A stretch of 44,890 nt of DNA. Origin: Xanthomonas cannabis pv. cannabis. GTDB lineage: Bacteria; Pseudomonadota; Gammaproteobacteria; Xanthomonadales; Xanthomonadaceae. Every line of letters begins with the position of its first letter. Position 1 is the stretch's first letter. Under the pieces are notes generated by a model. That model was given only the letters and a program-made list of their open reading frames with translations, did not search any database and was not told the DNA's origin. A program made the translations under genes and the position numbers. The stretch is from assembly GCF_000802365.1 (NCBI RefSeq), contig NZ_JSZE01000023.1, positions 1 to 44,890 of the forward strand, read 5' to 3'. Below are positions 33,284 through 42,896 of the stretch, piece after piece.

Positions 33284-34678
33284 TCACAGCGCGGGGAAGC
33301 GCGGTGCGCCCGAGCAGGTGGGCACCGCACCGCCCACTTGCGCCGGGGCGGTGGTGACGCCGGTGCCGGTGGGCGTCAGCGTGCTGTTGCTCAGCCCGAT
33401 CCGGGCATTGCTCGCGGTAACCGTGACCGAGGCGCTTGCCGTGGCCACATTGGCCAATACCAGATCCAGCGGGGTCTGTGCGTCGTAGCCGCGCAGGATC
33501 CAGCCCTTGCCGCCGGCGTCGTTGGCACTGCGCAGACCATCGACCACGATGTCGCTGAAGGTCGGTTTGGTGCCGCTGCTGCCGCCGGCATAGAACGGGT
33601 TGATCACCACCGGGCTGGTCACCCCGTACAGGCACGTATTGCGATAGGTCACCTGGTTGACCGGCCCGCCCTTGACGATGCTGGTCTTGATGCGCAGGCC
33701 GTTGTTGTCGGTGCTGCGATTGCCCGCATCGTCGGTGGAAACGAGTGCGTTGTTGTCCACCAGCACGTTGCTGACGCCGGACATCACTTCGCTGCCGATG
33801 GAAATGCCATGCGTGCCGTAACAGCGGCTGTTGCGCACGGTGATGTTGGCCGACTTGGACGCGATGGTCTTGATCGCCACGCAATCGTCGCCGCCCATCA
33901 CATCGCTGTCGTGGATGGTGGCGTTGACCACGCTGTCCAGATCCAGGCCGTCGGTGTTGGGACTGGTGGCCGGCGACTTCACCCGCACGCCCCAGATGGT
34001 CAGGCCATTGACGATGTGCGAGAAGAAATGGAAATACGCGGCATTGACCAGATTGACGTTGTAGAGGGTGAACTGGCTGGAATTCTGTACCTTGATCAGG
34101 TCCGGGCTGTTCTGCACCTGACCAGCCGCCTTGGCGTTCTCGCCGAACTCCCACCAGGTGGTGCTCTTGCCGAGCATGACTTGATCGCCACGGCCGTCGA
34201 TGGTGCCTTGTCGCCCGTCGGTGCGGACGCCCATCACGCCTGAGTTCGCACCTTTGACGCTGATCAGGGGCAGGCACCCGCCGCTCTTGGAGCCGGCGCT
34301 GCCGCAGCTGCTGCCGTAATCGGCCGGGTTGCGCGAGCCATACAGGGTCACGCCCTGATCGATGACCAGGGTGACGCCTGAGGGAACCGTCAGCGGGCCG
34401 GTCAGAAAGGCGTTGCCACTGCCGCCGGTGAGCAGCACCGCGCCGTTCTTGCACGCACTGAGTGCCGCCTGGATGGTCTTGGTATCGGGCGGCGCACTTT
34501 CCAGCGCCGCATCGAACAGGTGCCCGGTCGGTGTCAGGTGGGCGCGCAGCGACGAACACATGGTTGGAATCGTCGGTTGCGCGACCGCGCGGGTATCGCC
34601 GGTGGCAAAGGTGACGGCGCCCGCCTGCGCGCAAAGCGACAGACAGACACCGCCGATGGTGGCGGTTAGCAGTTTCAT
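33284..34678 (-). CDS. pghA: Secreted polygalacturonase (glycoside hydrolase family 28)
   Basis: A 464-residue pectinase. The signal peptide is cleaved near residue 20 (AQAG-AV). The right-handed beta-helix has the GH28 signatures: NTDGLD (241-246, D243), GGDDCVA (262-268, D264/D265), GTHGISIGS (288-296, H290) and RIK (329-331). All catalytic residues are kept, though the usual GHG reads THG. It hydrolyses homogalacturonan of plant cell walls, probably after type II secretion. The ATG at 34676-34678 was chosen over a GTG four codons upstream. A PIP box and -10 lie upstream on the same strand. Two Xanthomonas polygalacturonases, PghA and PghB, are known to be HrpX/HrpG controlled; which one this is cannot be fixed here, so the symbol is tentative. 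Confidence 0.92.
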   Translation of the reverse strand: MKLLTATIGGVCLSLCAQAGAVTFATGDTRAVAQPTIPTMCSSLRAHLTPTGHLFDAALESAPPDTKTIQAALSACKNGAVLLTGGSGNAFLTGPLTVPSGVTLVIDQGVTLYGSRNPADYGSSCGSAGSKSGGCLPLISVKGANSGVMGVRTDGRQGTIDGRGDQVMLGKSTTWWEFGENAKAAGQVQNSPDLIKVQNSSQFTLYNVNLVNAAYFHFFSHIVNGLTIWGVRVKSPATSPNTDGLDLDSVVNATIHDSDVMGGDDCVAIKTIASKSANITVRNSRCYGTHGISIGSEVMSGVSNVLVDNNALVSTDDAGNRSTDNNGLRIKTSIVKGGPVNQVTYRNTCLYGVTSPVVINPFYAGGSSGTKPTFSDIVVDGLRSANDAGGKGWILRGYDAQTPLDLVLANVATASASVTVTASNARIGLSNSTLTPTGTGVTTAPAQVGGAVPTCSGAPRFPAL

Positions 34679-34759
34679 GGAAGAGGTCACCCGAATGAGG
34701 AATGGCGCGCGCTGTGCAGGCGCGGCGACGCGGCCGCCAACGCTGCGGCGGCCAGGCGG

Positions 34760-34820
34760 ACTCTACGAAGCGCTGTGCCCGCATGCAGCAGGCGCGCGAA
34801 CCCGGCACCGCACGAACGAA
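34760..34820 (-). promoter_or_regulatory. PIP box (HrpX-type) plus -10 of the polygalacturonase gene
   Basis: Reading the minus strand: TTCGT at 34820-34816, 15 bases, TTCGC at 34800-34796, 30 bases, then TAGAGT at 34765-34760. This fits the plant-inducible-promoter rule TTCGB-N15-TTCGB followed 30-32 bases later by YANNNT. The -10 lies about 80 bases before the polygalacturonase ATG, in the right orientation. It implies activation by HrpX under plant-like conditions. Confidence 0.8.
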
Positions 34821-34994
34821 GCAGGCCTACGCCGGTGTCGCGTCGTTGCTATGCACTGCGCAAAAACGCGATGCGCCCAAAACGTGTCAGCGTTTGACAT
34901 ATGCCTGTCGCATCGACCGACGCTGCGAGATTGCATGCGCCGCGTACGCGAGCACACGCGCACGACATTGGCGCAACGCGGCGACACTCCCGCA

Positions 34995-36113
34995 TCAATA
35001 CCCGTGCACCGGCCGGTGCGTCCTGACCGCCATCACCAGCCCAAGGCCGGCCAGCAGCGACACCGCCGAGGTGCCGCCGTAACTCATCAGCGGCATCGGC
35101 ACGCCCACCACCGGCAACAGGCCGGAAATCATGCCGCCGTTGACCAGCACGTAGACGAAGAACGCCAGGCCGGTGGCGCCGGCGACCAGGCGCGAATAGG
35201 TGTCGCGCGCCTGCGAGGCGATCCACAGGCAGCGGCCGATGACGATGAGATACAGGGTGAGCACGGTGGCCACGCCGATCCAGCCGAATTCTTCGCTGAG
35301 CACCGAGAACGCAAAGTCGGTGGTCTGTTCGGGAATGAAGTTCAGGTGCGATTGCGAGCCTAGTCCCCAGCCCTTGCCATCCAGCCCGCCAGACCCAATC
35401 GCGATCTTGGACTGGATGATGTTCCAGCCGGCACCGAGCGCGTCGTTTTCCGGGTTGAGGAACATCATGATGCGGTCCTTCTGGTACGGGCGCAGCAGCC
35501 AGAACCAGGCCACCGGCGCCGCCGCCGAGACGCCGCCCACGCCCACCGCCACCCACCACCACGGCAGGCCGGCCAGCAGCAGCACGAAGACGCCGCTGGC
35601 GGCGATCAGCACGCCGGTGCCGAAGTCCGGCTGCAGCATGATCAGCGCGGTGGGCACGCCGATGATCATGCAGGTGACCAGCACGGTGGAGATGCGCGGC
35701 GGCAGCGGCATGCGGTGCAGATACCAGGCCGCCATCATCGGCAGGCTGATCTTGAGCAGCTCGGCCGGCTGCAGATAGAACACCTTCAGGTCCAGCCACT
35801 GCCGACCGTATTTGCCGGTACCCAGCGCGAATACCGCCAGCAACGGCAGCATCGACAGGCCGTACACCCACGGCGTCCAGGCACGCAGGCGCAGCACCGA
35901 CATGCGCGAGATACCCCACATCGCGGCCACGCCGATGGCAAAGCGCACACCTTGCGCCATCACCAGGTGATCGCCATTGGCAGCGCCGCCGGCGCTCTTG
36001 AGCACCGACAGGCCGATCACCATCAACGCCCCCAGCGCCAGGCACAGCACCCAGTCCAGGCTGCGCGTGAAGCGCGCGGCCATGTCCACCAGCCAGCGCA
36101 GGATGTCACTCAA
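34995..36113 (-). CDS. rodA: Peptidoglycan glycosyltransferase RodA (SEDS family)
   Basis: A 372-residue inner-membrane protein with about ten TM segments that polymerises lipid II for lateral wall growth together with PBP2. The SEDS features are QPAELLKISLP, the TTDFAFSVLSEEFGWIG loop with the catalytic Asp/Glu region, and GLLPVVGVPMPLMSYGGTS in the last helices. The start is TTG at 36111-36113, overlapping the mrdA stop as TTGA. The first ATG is 10 codons downstream, and the N-terminal MSDILRWLVDM agrees with the TTG start. It is the last elongasome gene before the polygalacturonase. Confidence 0.94.
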   Translation of the reverse strand: MSDILRWLVDMAARFTRSLDWVLCLALGALMVIGLSVLKSAGGAANGDHLVMAQGVRFAIGVAAMWGISRMSVLRLRAWTPWVYGLSMLPLLAVFALGTGKYGRQWLDLKVFYLQPAELLKISLPMMAAWYLHRMPLPPRISTVLVTCMIIGVPTALIMLQPDFGTGVLIAASGVFVLLLAGLPWWWVAVGVGGVSAAAPVAWFWLLRPYQKDRIMMFLNPENDALGAGWNIIQSKIAIGSGGLDGKGWGLGSQSHLNFIPEQTTDFAFSVLSEEFGWIGVATVLTLYLIVIGRCLWIASQARDTYSRLVAGATGLAFFVYVLVNGGMISGLLPVVGVPMPLMSYGGTSAVSLLAGLGLVMAVRTHRPVHGY

Positions 36114-38170
36114 TGGTCGGTCTCCTGCACCGCGTCCGGCACGTCCGGCACCACCGGTTGCGCGGGCGTGTTGGGGTCCAGTGCAACGGCGGTCTGGCCG
36201 ATCACCACCGGCAGCTCGTCCAGCGTGGCGGCGGCCGCGTCGCCGGCTGCGCGCGCGTCAGTGGCGCCGGCTTCGAACTGGTTGATGCCCACCGCAGTCA
36301 TGCCCAGCTCGCTGTCCAGCGGCAGGAGGCCGGCCGGCATCTTGCCCAGCAGCCAGGCGTCGAAGATCTTGCGTGCGATCGGCGCCGCCGAGCTGGTGCC
36401 GAAACCACCGCCCTCCACTGCCACCGCCACCGCGATGACCGGGTTGTCGGCCGGTGCGAAACCCACGAACAGGCCACGGTGACGCAGATGCAACGGCAGG
36501 CTGCGCGGGTCCACCGCTGCCACGCCCTTGCGGCTGACCACCTGTGCGGTACCGGTCTTGCCGGCCATCTGATACGGCGCGCCGGGGGTGATGGCGTAGC
36601 CGGTGCCGCCCGGGCGCATGGTGTCCATCATGCCCTCGCGCACCACCTGCAGATGCGCCGCGCTCGGGCTGATCGGCTTGCCCGGCGGCTGGATCATCGG
36701 CTGCCAGGGGTGATCGAAGCCGGTGCGCTGCTCCAGCACCAGGTGCGGGCGCAGCAGCAGGCCACTGGCGATACCCGAGACGCCGCGCACCAACTGCAGC
36801 GGGGTCACCTTCCAGTCGCCCTGGCCGATGGCGATGTTGACGGTGTCGCCCGGGTACCAGCGTTCCTTGCGGGTCTTGTACTTGTAGGCCGGCGACGGCA
36901 GGATGCCGCCGATCTCGCCCAGCAGGTCCACCCCGGTGGGCGCGCCAAAGCCGTATTCGGCCATGTAGTGGTCGAAGCGCTCGATGCCCATGTCCACCGC
37001 CAGACGGTAGTAATAGGTATTGACCGACTGGGCGATCGACTTGCGCAGGTCAGTCCAGCCGTGCCCGCCGCGGTGCGAATCGCCCCAGCCGCGGCTGACG
37101 CCGGGCAGGTAGAACATGCCGGTGGATAGCACGCGGTCTTCCGGCCGGCGCAGGCCGCTGTCCAGGCCGGCCAGCGCGATCAGCGGCTTGAGCGTGGAAC
37201 CTGGCGCCACGCCCCCCAGCACCAGCCGGTTGAACTGCGGCCGCGACGGATTGTCGTTGAGCATCTTGAAATCGGTATGCGAGATGCCGTTGACGAACAG
37301 GTTGGGGTCGTAGCTGGGCAGGCTGACCATGCCCAGGATCTCGCCGGTGCGCGGGTCCATGGCAATGGCCGCACCTTCGTGCTCGCCGAACGCGGCCACC
37401 ATCGCGCGCTGCAGGTCGGCATCCACCGACAGGCGCAGGTCGGCACCGGATTGCGGCGCAACCCGGCCGACAGTGCGGATCGCCCGCCCCTGCACGTTGG
37501 TTTCGACCTGCTCGTAACCGACCTGGCCGCGCAGGTCCTGCTCGTAGTAGCGCTCCAGCCCGGACTTGCCCATGTGGGTGAGCGCGGCATTGCCCTCGCC
37601 CAGCACCGCCAGATCTTTTTCATCGATGCGGCCGACGTAGCCGATGATGTGCGCGAACAGCGGGCCGTACGGATAGCGCCGGGTCAGATACGGCTCCAGC
37701 TCCACACCGGGAAAGCGCCAGCGCTCCACTGCAAAGCGCGCCATTTCCTCATCGCTCATGCGCAGCTTGAGCGTGACCGGCAGGAAGCTGCGGCGGGCCT
37801 TGCGCTCGCGGTTGAAGCGTTCCAGATCCTCCGGCGCGATCGGGATCACCTTGCCCAGTGCGGCCAGCATGGCGTCCATGTCGACCACCTTGTCCGGGGT
37901 CACATCCAGACGAAAGGCCGGCACGTTCTCGGCCAACAACCGGCCGGTACGGTCGTAGATCATGCCGCGCCCGGGCACCACCGGCTTGGGCTTGATGCGG
38001 TTGGCCTCCGAGCGGGTGGCGTAGACCTCGTGGTCGAGCACCTGCAGCTTGAAATACCAGCCGCCCAGCCCGACCAGGCAGATCACCACCATCACAAAGC
38101 CCAGCACCGCGCGACGACGGAACTGCTCGGCCTCGGCGTGCGGGTTCTTGGGCTGGCGACGGCCGTGCAT
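36110..38170 (-). CDS. mrdA: Penicillin-binding protein 2 (elongation transpeptidase)
   Basis: A 686-residue monofunctional class B PBP that cross-links lateral-wall peptidoglycan with RodA. One TM helix spans about 21-40, then the pedestal domain (PGRGMIYDRTGRLLAEN, about 66-82). The transpeptidase domain has SXXK at S325-K328 (PGSTLKP), SVN at 382-384 and KTG at 538-540. The C-terminal 60 residues after the last strand are Ala/Asp-rich and variable. It starts three bases after the mreD stop and is coupled to rodA by a 4-base overlap. Confidence 0.96.
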   Translation of the reverse strand: MHGRRQPKNPHAEAEQFRRRAVLGFVMVVICLVGLGGWYFKLQVLDHEVYATRSEANRIKPKPVVPGRGMIYDRTGRLLAENVPAFRLDVTPDKVVDMDAMLAALGKVIPIAPEDLERFNRERKARRSFLPVTLKLRMSDEEMARFAVERWRFPGVELEPYLTRRYPYGPLFAHIIGYVGRIDEKDLAVLGEGNAALTHMGKSGLERYYEQDLRGQVGYEQVETNVQGRAIRTVGRVAPQSGADLRLSVDADLQRAMVAAFGEHEGAAIAMDPRTGEILGMVSLPSYDPNLFVNGISHTDFKMLNDNPSRPQFNRLVLGGVAPGSTLKPLIALAGLDSGLRRPEDRVLSTGMFYLPGVSRGWGDSHRGGHGWTDLRKSIAQSVNTYYYRLAVDMGIERFDHYMAEYGFGAPTGVDLLGEIGGILPSPAYKYKTRKERWYPGDTVNIAIGQGDWKVTPLQLVRGVSGIASGLLLRPHLVLEQRTGFDHPWQPMIQPPGKPISPSAAHLQVVREGMMDTMRPGGTGYAITPGAPYQMAGKTGTAQVVSRKGVAAVDPRSLPLHLRHRGLFVGFAPADNPVIAVAVAVEGGGFGTSSAAPIARKIFDAWLLGKMPAGLLPLDSELGMTAVGINQFEAGATDARAAGDAAAATLDELPVVIGQTAVALDPNTPAQPVVPDVPDAVQETDH

Positions 38171-38173
38171 GGG

Positions 38174-38659
38174 CTACTTCTTGCTCCGCTTGCCCAGCCG
38201 CACCGCATCCAGCAACACGAACAGCGGCGGCCACAGCGCCATGCCCAGCAGCGGCGCCCACCAGTAACTCCACGGCAGGGTCGGCTCGCCGACTGCCAGA
38301 TGGACCGCCGAGGAGACGATGCGGTCGTTGAGCAGCAGCCCGCCGATCGCCAGCGCCTGCTGCGACACCGGGAAGAAGCGCATCCGCGCGCGGAAGCGCT
38401 GCAGGATGAAGGTCATGATCACCAGCCGCAGCGCCTGCTCGCCGAGCAGCCCGCCGTACAGCAGGTCGGCCAGCACGCCGGCCACGAAGGCCACGCCCAA
38501 TCCAACCCGGTCCGGCTCCTCGATCACCCAGTAGGCCAGCACCAGCGCCAGCCAGTACGGACGCAACGGCTGCACCACGGCCGGCAACGGCAGCAGGCCC
38601 AGCACCAGCGCGATGAAGATGCTGGCCGGCAGGATCCAGGTGTTGCGCATGCGGGTCAT
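38174..38659 (-). CDS. mreD: Rod-shape protein MreD
   Basis: A 161-residue inner-membrane protein with about five TM segments (FIALVLGLLPLPAVV, YWLALVLAYWVIE, GVAFVAGVLADLLYGGLLGEQ, LAIGGLLLND, LLGMALWPPLFVLLDAVRL). The segment GVLADLLYGGLLGEQALRL matches the MreD core. It links MreC to the other elongasome parts in the membrane. Its ATG overlaps the mreC stop in a 4-base TCAT (38656-38659). Confidence 0.93.
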   Translation of the reverse strand: MTRMRNTWILPASIFIALVLGLLPLPAVVQPLRPYWLALVLAYWVIEEPDRVGLGVAFVAGVLADLLYGGLLGEQALRLVIMTFILQRFRARMRFFPVSQQALAIGGLLLNDRIVSSAVHLAVGEPTLPWSYWWAPLLGMALWPPLFVLLDAVRLGKRSKK

Positions 38660-39996
38660 TGGTCCGTCTCCGTTGGAGACGGACGGGATTGGGGAGTCGG
38701 GATTTGGGATTGGTTAGAAGCGGGTGCCTGTGCTGGCGCGTCGTTGCCGTTGCCGGTTCCAGCGTCTGCATCGCCTGAAGCACGTGAGCCCTGCGATGAC
38801 GCTGTGCGGGAACCGGTGGTCTGGCGTTCGGGGCCGTTCGACGCAGGAGGACTGGCCGGCAGGCTGGGGTGGCGGCTCGATGCTGACGCTGGTGCGCGGG
38901 CCGACTGGGCACCAGGCGCGGCAGGTGCCGACACGGACTGTGCACGCGGCGCGATAACAGTGCCGGTGCCCGATGCCGCGGCGGCCGTCGGGCGCGCGGT
39001 ATCACTCACTGCGTTGGACATCCCGCCCGCCGGCGTGCGTGGTGTGGCAGTCACCGGCGCGCTGGCGGCAGCCGCGCCGCCGTCGCTGTTGTCGCTGTTG
39101 TCGCTGTTGCGAATCCCCACTCCCGAATCCCCAATCCCGGCCCCCGGCATTACCCGCAGCGGCTTGCCCGCGCGCAGCAACAGCACATCGCGGCCACGAT
39201 CGAGCTTGGCTGCCGGGGTGAGCTCGCCGACCAGGAAGGCGTGGGTGTCGTCGGGATGCAGCTCGGAGACCTTGCCGACCGGGAAGCCGGCCGGGAAGCG
39301 GCCGCCGAGGCCGGAGGTGACGATCTCATCGCCCACCTGCACGCCGGCGCTCAGCGGGATGTCGCGCAGTTCCAGGCGGTCGCCGCGGCCGTAGACGATC
39401 AGGCGCACGCCGTTGCGCGCCACGCTGACCGGCACCGCATGGTCGGGGTCGGTGAGCAGCAGCACGGTGGAATGCAACGGAGTCACTTCGATCACCTGCC
39501 CCATCAGGCCGCCGGCATCGATCACCGCCTGGCCCATCAGCACACCGTCGCGGCTGCCGGCATCCAGCAGCAGGCGCTGCCGGGTGGGGTCCAGGTCGAT
39601 ATCGAGGATCGGCGCCAGCTGCACGTCCAGGCCGCGGCGCTCGGCCACGTTGAGCAGTTCGCGCAGCTGCGCGTTGTCCAGCGCGGCGGTCTGCAACCGG
39701 GTCAGGCGCGCGTTGGCCACCAACAGCTGATTGCGCAGGTCGCGGGTTTCTTCCACCAGTTGCGCATGGGTGGCGGCGTTGTCGCGCACCTGCGAGCCGA
39801 TCCGCCCTGGCAACCCGGCCACCGCCCAGATCGGCTGGATCAGCAGATTGGCCTGCAGGCGCACCTGGCTCAGCCAGCCCCCGCGGCTATCGAGCGCGAT
39901 CAGGGTGATCGCCAGCACCAGATAGACCAGCAGCCGCAGCGTGGAGGTGACTTCGCCCGGGCGGGAGGCGACGGGAGGACCGGCGTAGGAGGGCAC
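38656..39996 (-). CDS. mreC: Rod-shape protein MreC with long low-complexity C-terminus
   Basis: A 446-residue bitopic protein. TM is about 19-36, a coiled-coil about 75-118, and two beta domains about 120-283 (ILDIDLDPTRQRLLLDAGSRDGV, VSVARNGVRLIVYGRG, GDEIVTSGLGGRFPAGFPVG). MreC normally ends soon after this point; here 284-446 is an extra Pro/Ala/Ser/Thr-rich tail. Two stretches of the tail (about 286-305 and 430-446) are translations of the intergenic GGGATT-type repeat, and NSD is repeated three times from a 9-base tandem repeat (39082-39108). The start is GTG at 39994-39996. Role: periplasmic scaffold activating PBP2-RodA. Confidence 0.93.
   Translation of the reverse strand: MPSYAGPPVASRPGEVTSTLRLLVYLVLAITLIALDSRGGWLSQVRLQANLLIQPIWAVAGLPGRIGSQVRDNAATHAQLVEETRDLRNQLLVANARLTRLQTAALDNAQLRELLNVAERRGLDVQLAPILDIDLDPTRQRLLLDAGSRDGVLMGQAVIDAGGLMGQVIEVTPLHSTVLLLTDPDHAVPVSVARNGVRLIVYGRGDRLELRDIPLSAGVQVGDEIVTSGLGGRFPAGFPVGKVSELHPDDTHAFLVGELTPAAKLDRGRDVLLLRAGKPLRVMPGAGIGDSGVGIRNSDNSDNSDGGAAAASAPVTATPRTPAGGMSNAVSDTARPTAAAASGTGTVIAPRAQSVSAPAAPGAQSARAPASASSRHPSLPASPPASNGPERQTTGSRTASSQGSRASGDADAGTGNGNDAPAQAPASNQSQIPTPQSRPSPTETDQ
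38683..38718. repeat. GGGATT-type repeat at the 3' end of mreC
   Basis: GACGGGATTGGGGAGTCGGG followed by ATTTGGGATTGG, closely matching the intergenic copy at 28626. It is read in mreC as the last 15 or so codons before the stop. Confidence 0.8.
39082..39150. repeat. 9-base triple repeat and GGGATT-type repeat inside mreC
   Basis: Three exact copies of GTCGCTGTT (39082-39108) abut a run of GAATCCCC/ACTCCCGAATCCCC type sequence (39109-39150). Both lie in frame within the mreC 3' part. Confidence 0.85.
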
Positions 39997-40001
39997 TTTC
40001 A

Positions 40002-40164
40002 GGGCCGGGAATGGAGATTCGGGAGTGGGGATTCGGGGAGCACTTGGCTGGCCCCGAGACGAATGCGGCTAACACGTGAATCAGCGGAACTGCGCGGCAA
40101 TCCCGCCGGGCCGTAGACAGGAACCGCCTTTGCGAATCCCCAATGCCGACTCCCGAATCCCGAA
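40002..40164. repeat. Inverted GGGATT-type repeats in the mreB-mreC spacer
   Basis: 40002-40038 carries GGAGATTCGGGAGTGGGGAT-type sequence. 40132-40164 carries the reverse orientation (CGAATCCCCAATGCCGACTC and onward). The arms can pair in the mreB-mreC transcript across a roughly 93-base loop. Confidence 0.75.
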
Positions 40165-40168
40165 CGCA

Positions 40169-41492
<1,324 letters not shown>

Positions 41493-42425
41493 ATGTCCGC
41501 ACTGATCTGTGGTTCCCTCGCCTACGACACCATCATGGTGTTCCCGGACCAGTTCAAGAACCACATCCTGCCGGACAAGGTGCACATTCTGAATGTGTCG
41601 TTCCTGGTCCCGCGCATGCGCCGCGAGTTCGGCGGCTGCGCCGGCAACATTGCCTACAACCTGCATCTGCTCGGTGGCGCGCCGATTCCGATGGGTACCG
41701 TGGGCCAGGACTTCGGCCCGTACCGCGAACATTTCGAGATGCTCGGCATCGACCTGTCGCGGGTGAAGATCATCGACGACCTGTTCACCCCGCAGGCCTT
41801 CATCACCACCGACCACGACAACAACCAGATCACCGCCTTCCATCCGGGCGCGATGATGCGCAGCTACGAAAACCACGTGAAGGACGTGCCGGGTGTGACC
41901 CTGGGCCTGGTCGGCCCGGACGGGCGCGAAGGCATGATCCAGAACGCCGAAGAGTTCGCTGCCGGCGGCATCCCCTTCATCTTCGACCCCGGCCAGGCGA
42001 TGCCGTTGTTCAACGGCCCGGAGCTGCGTCAGTTCATCGAGCAGGCCGACTACGTGGTGGTCAACGATTACGAGTCCAACCTGCTGCAGGAACGCACCGG
42101 CTGGGACGAGAAGGACATCGTCTCGCGCGTGCAGGCCTACATCACCACCCAGGGCCCGAAGGGCGCGCTGGTGCATACGCCGGAAAAGACCTACGACATT
42201 CCGCCGGCGCACGAACGCCGCGTGGTCGACCCCACCGGCTGCGGCGATGCCTTCCGCGCCGGCCTGATCTACGGCATCCAGCACAACTACGATTGGCTCA
42301 CGATCGGGCGCATGGGCAACCTGATGGGCGCGCTGAAGGTGGAACACCCCGGCACCCAGAACCAGCGCTTCGACTTCGCCGAGTTCAACGACCAGTTCAA
42401 GCAACAGTTCGGCTACGCGCTTTAA
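41493..42425 (+). CDS. PfkB-family carbohydrate/nucleoside kinase
   Basis: A 310-residue ribokinase-fold kinase. The first signature is GGCAGNIAYNLHLLGG (about 48-63), with MGTVGQDFG after it. The second is VVDPTGCGDAFRAGLIYG, giving the anion hole and catalytic Asp. The substrate-side N-terminus SLAYDTIMVFPDQF is typical of bacterial proteins annotated as adenosine kinase-like or sugar kinases; the sequence does not decide between them. The ATG at 41493 has AAAGG about 11 bases upstream. It is divergent from mreB and followed by the duplicated hairpin-rich repeat, whose first copy may terminate it. Confidence 0.88.
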   Translation: MSALICGSLAYDTIMVFPDQFKNHILPDKVHILNVSFLVPRMRREFGGCAGNIAYNLHLLGGAPIPMGTVGQDFGPYREHFEMLGIDLSRVKIIDDLFTPQAFITTDHDNNQITAFHPGAMMRSYENHVKDVPGVTLGLVGPDGREGMIQNAEEFAAGGIPFIFDPGQAMPLFNGPELRQFIEQADYVVVNDYESNLLQERTGWDEKDIVSRVQAYITTQGPKGALVHTPEKTYDIPPAHERRVVDPTGCGDAFRAGLIYGIQHNYDWLTIGRMGNLMGALKVEHPGTQNQRFDFAEFNDQFKQQFGYAL

Positions 42426-42436
42426 CGGACGCTTTG

Positions 42437-42594
42437 CCCTTCTCCCACCGGGACATTGTCCTCCTTCATGGGGGAGAAGGTGCCCCGAAGGGGCGGATGA
42501 GGGGACGGGCGAAGCCTCGCGCAGTTCGAGAATTCGGGCGCTACGCGCGCCGTACCCTCACCCCAACCCCTCTCCCGGCGGGAGAGGGGCTTTA
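42437..42594. repeat. Hairpin-rich repeat, copy 1
   Basis: A 158-base element with three hairpins: CCTTCTCCC/GGGAGAAGG (42438-42446 with 42472-42480), GCCCC-GAA-GGGGC (42482-42494), and CCCCTCTCCC/GGGAGAGGGG (42567-42576 with 42580-42589), the last followed by CTTTAA. The last hairpin could serve as the terminator of the PfkB-type gene. Confidence 0.85.
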
Positions 42595-42614
42595 ACGCCC
42601 TCGCGCATCGACGT

Positions 42615-42772
42615 CCCTTCTCCCAATGGGACATTGTCCTCCTTCATGGGGGAGAAGGTGCCCCGAAGGGGCGGATGAGGGGACGGGCAAAGCCTCGCGT
42701 TGCCAAACTGCTTGGTGTGGCTTCGCCCCGTACCCTCACCCCAACCCCTCTCCCGACGGGAGAGGGGCTTTA
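42615..42772. repeat. Hairpin-rich repeat, copy 2
   Basis: A second copy, same length and orientation, offset 178 bases from copy 1. The outer thirds are almost identical and the middle (about 42696-42730) diverges. The final hairpin is 42745-42754 with 42758-42767. It ends 124 bases before the sigma-54 activator start. Confidence 0.85.
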
Positions 42773-42896
42773 TGCCGACATCGCGGCGGCGGCGGCATCG
42801 TCAGCGGCGGCAACGCACTTTGCTGCAACGCAGTTTGAGCATGGGGACGATTTGTGTCTCTACTGCCGCCTCGCGTCCATTGAGGAACGCTGGGCC

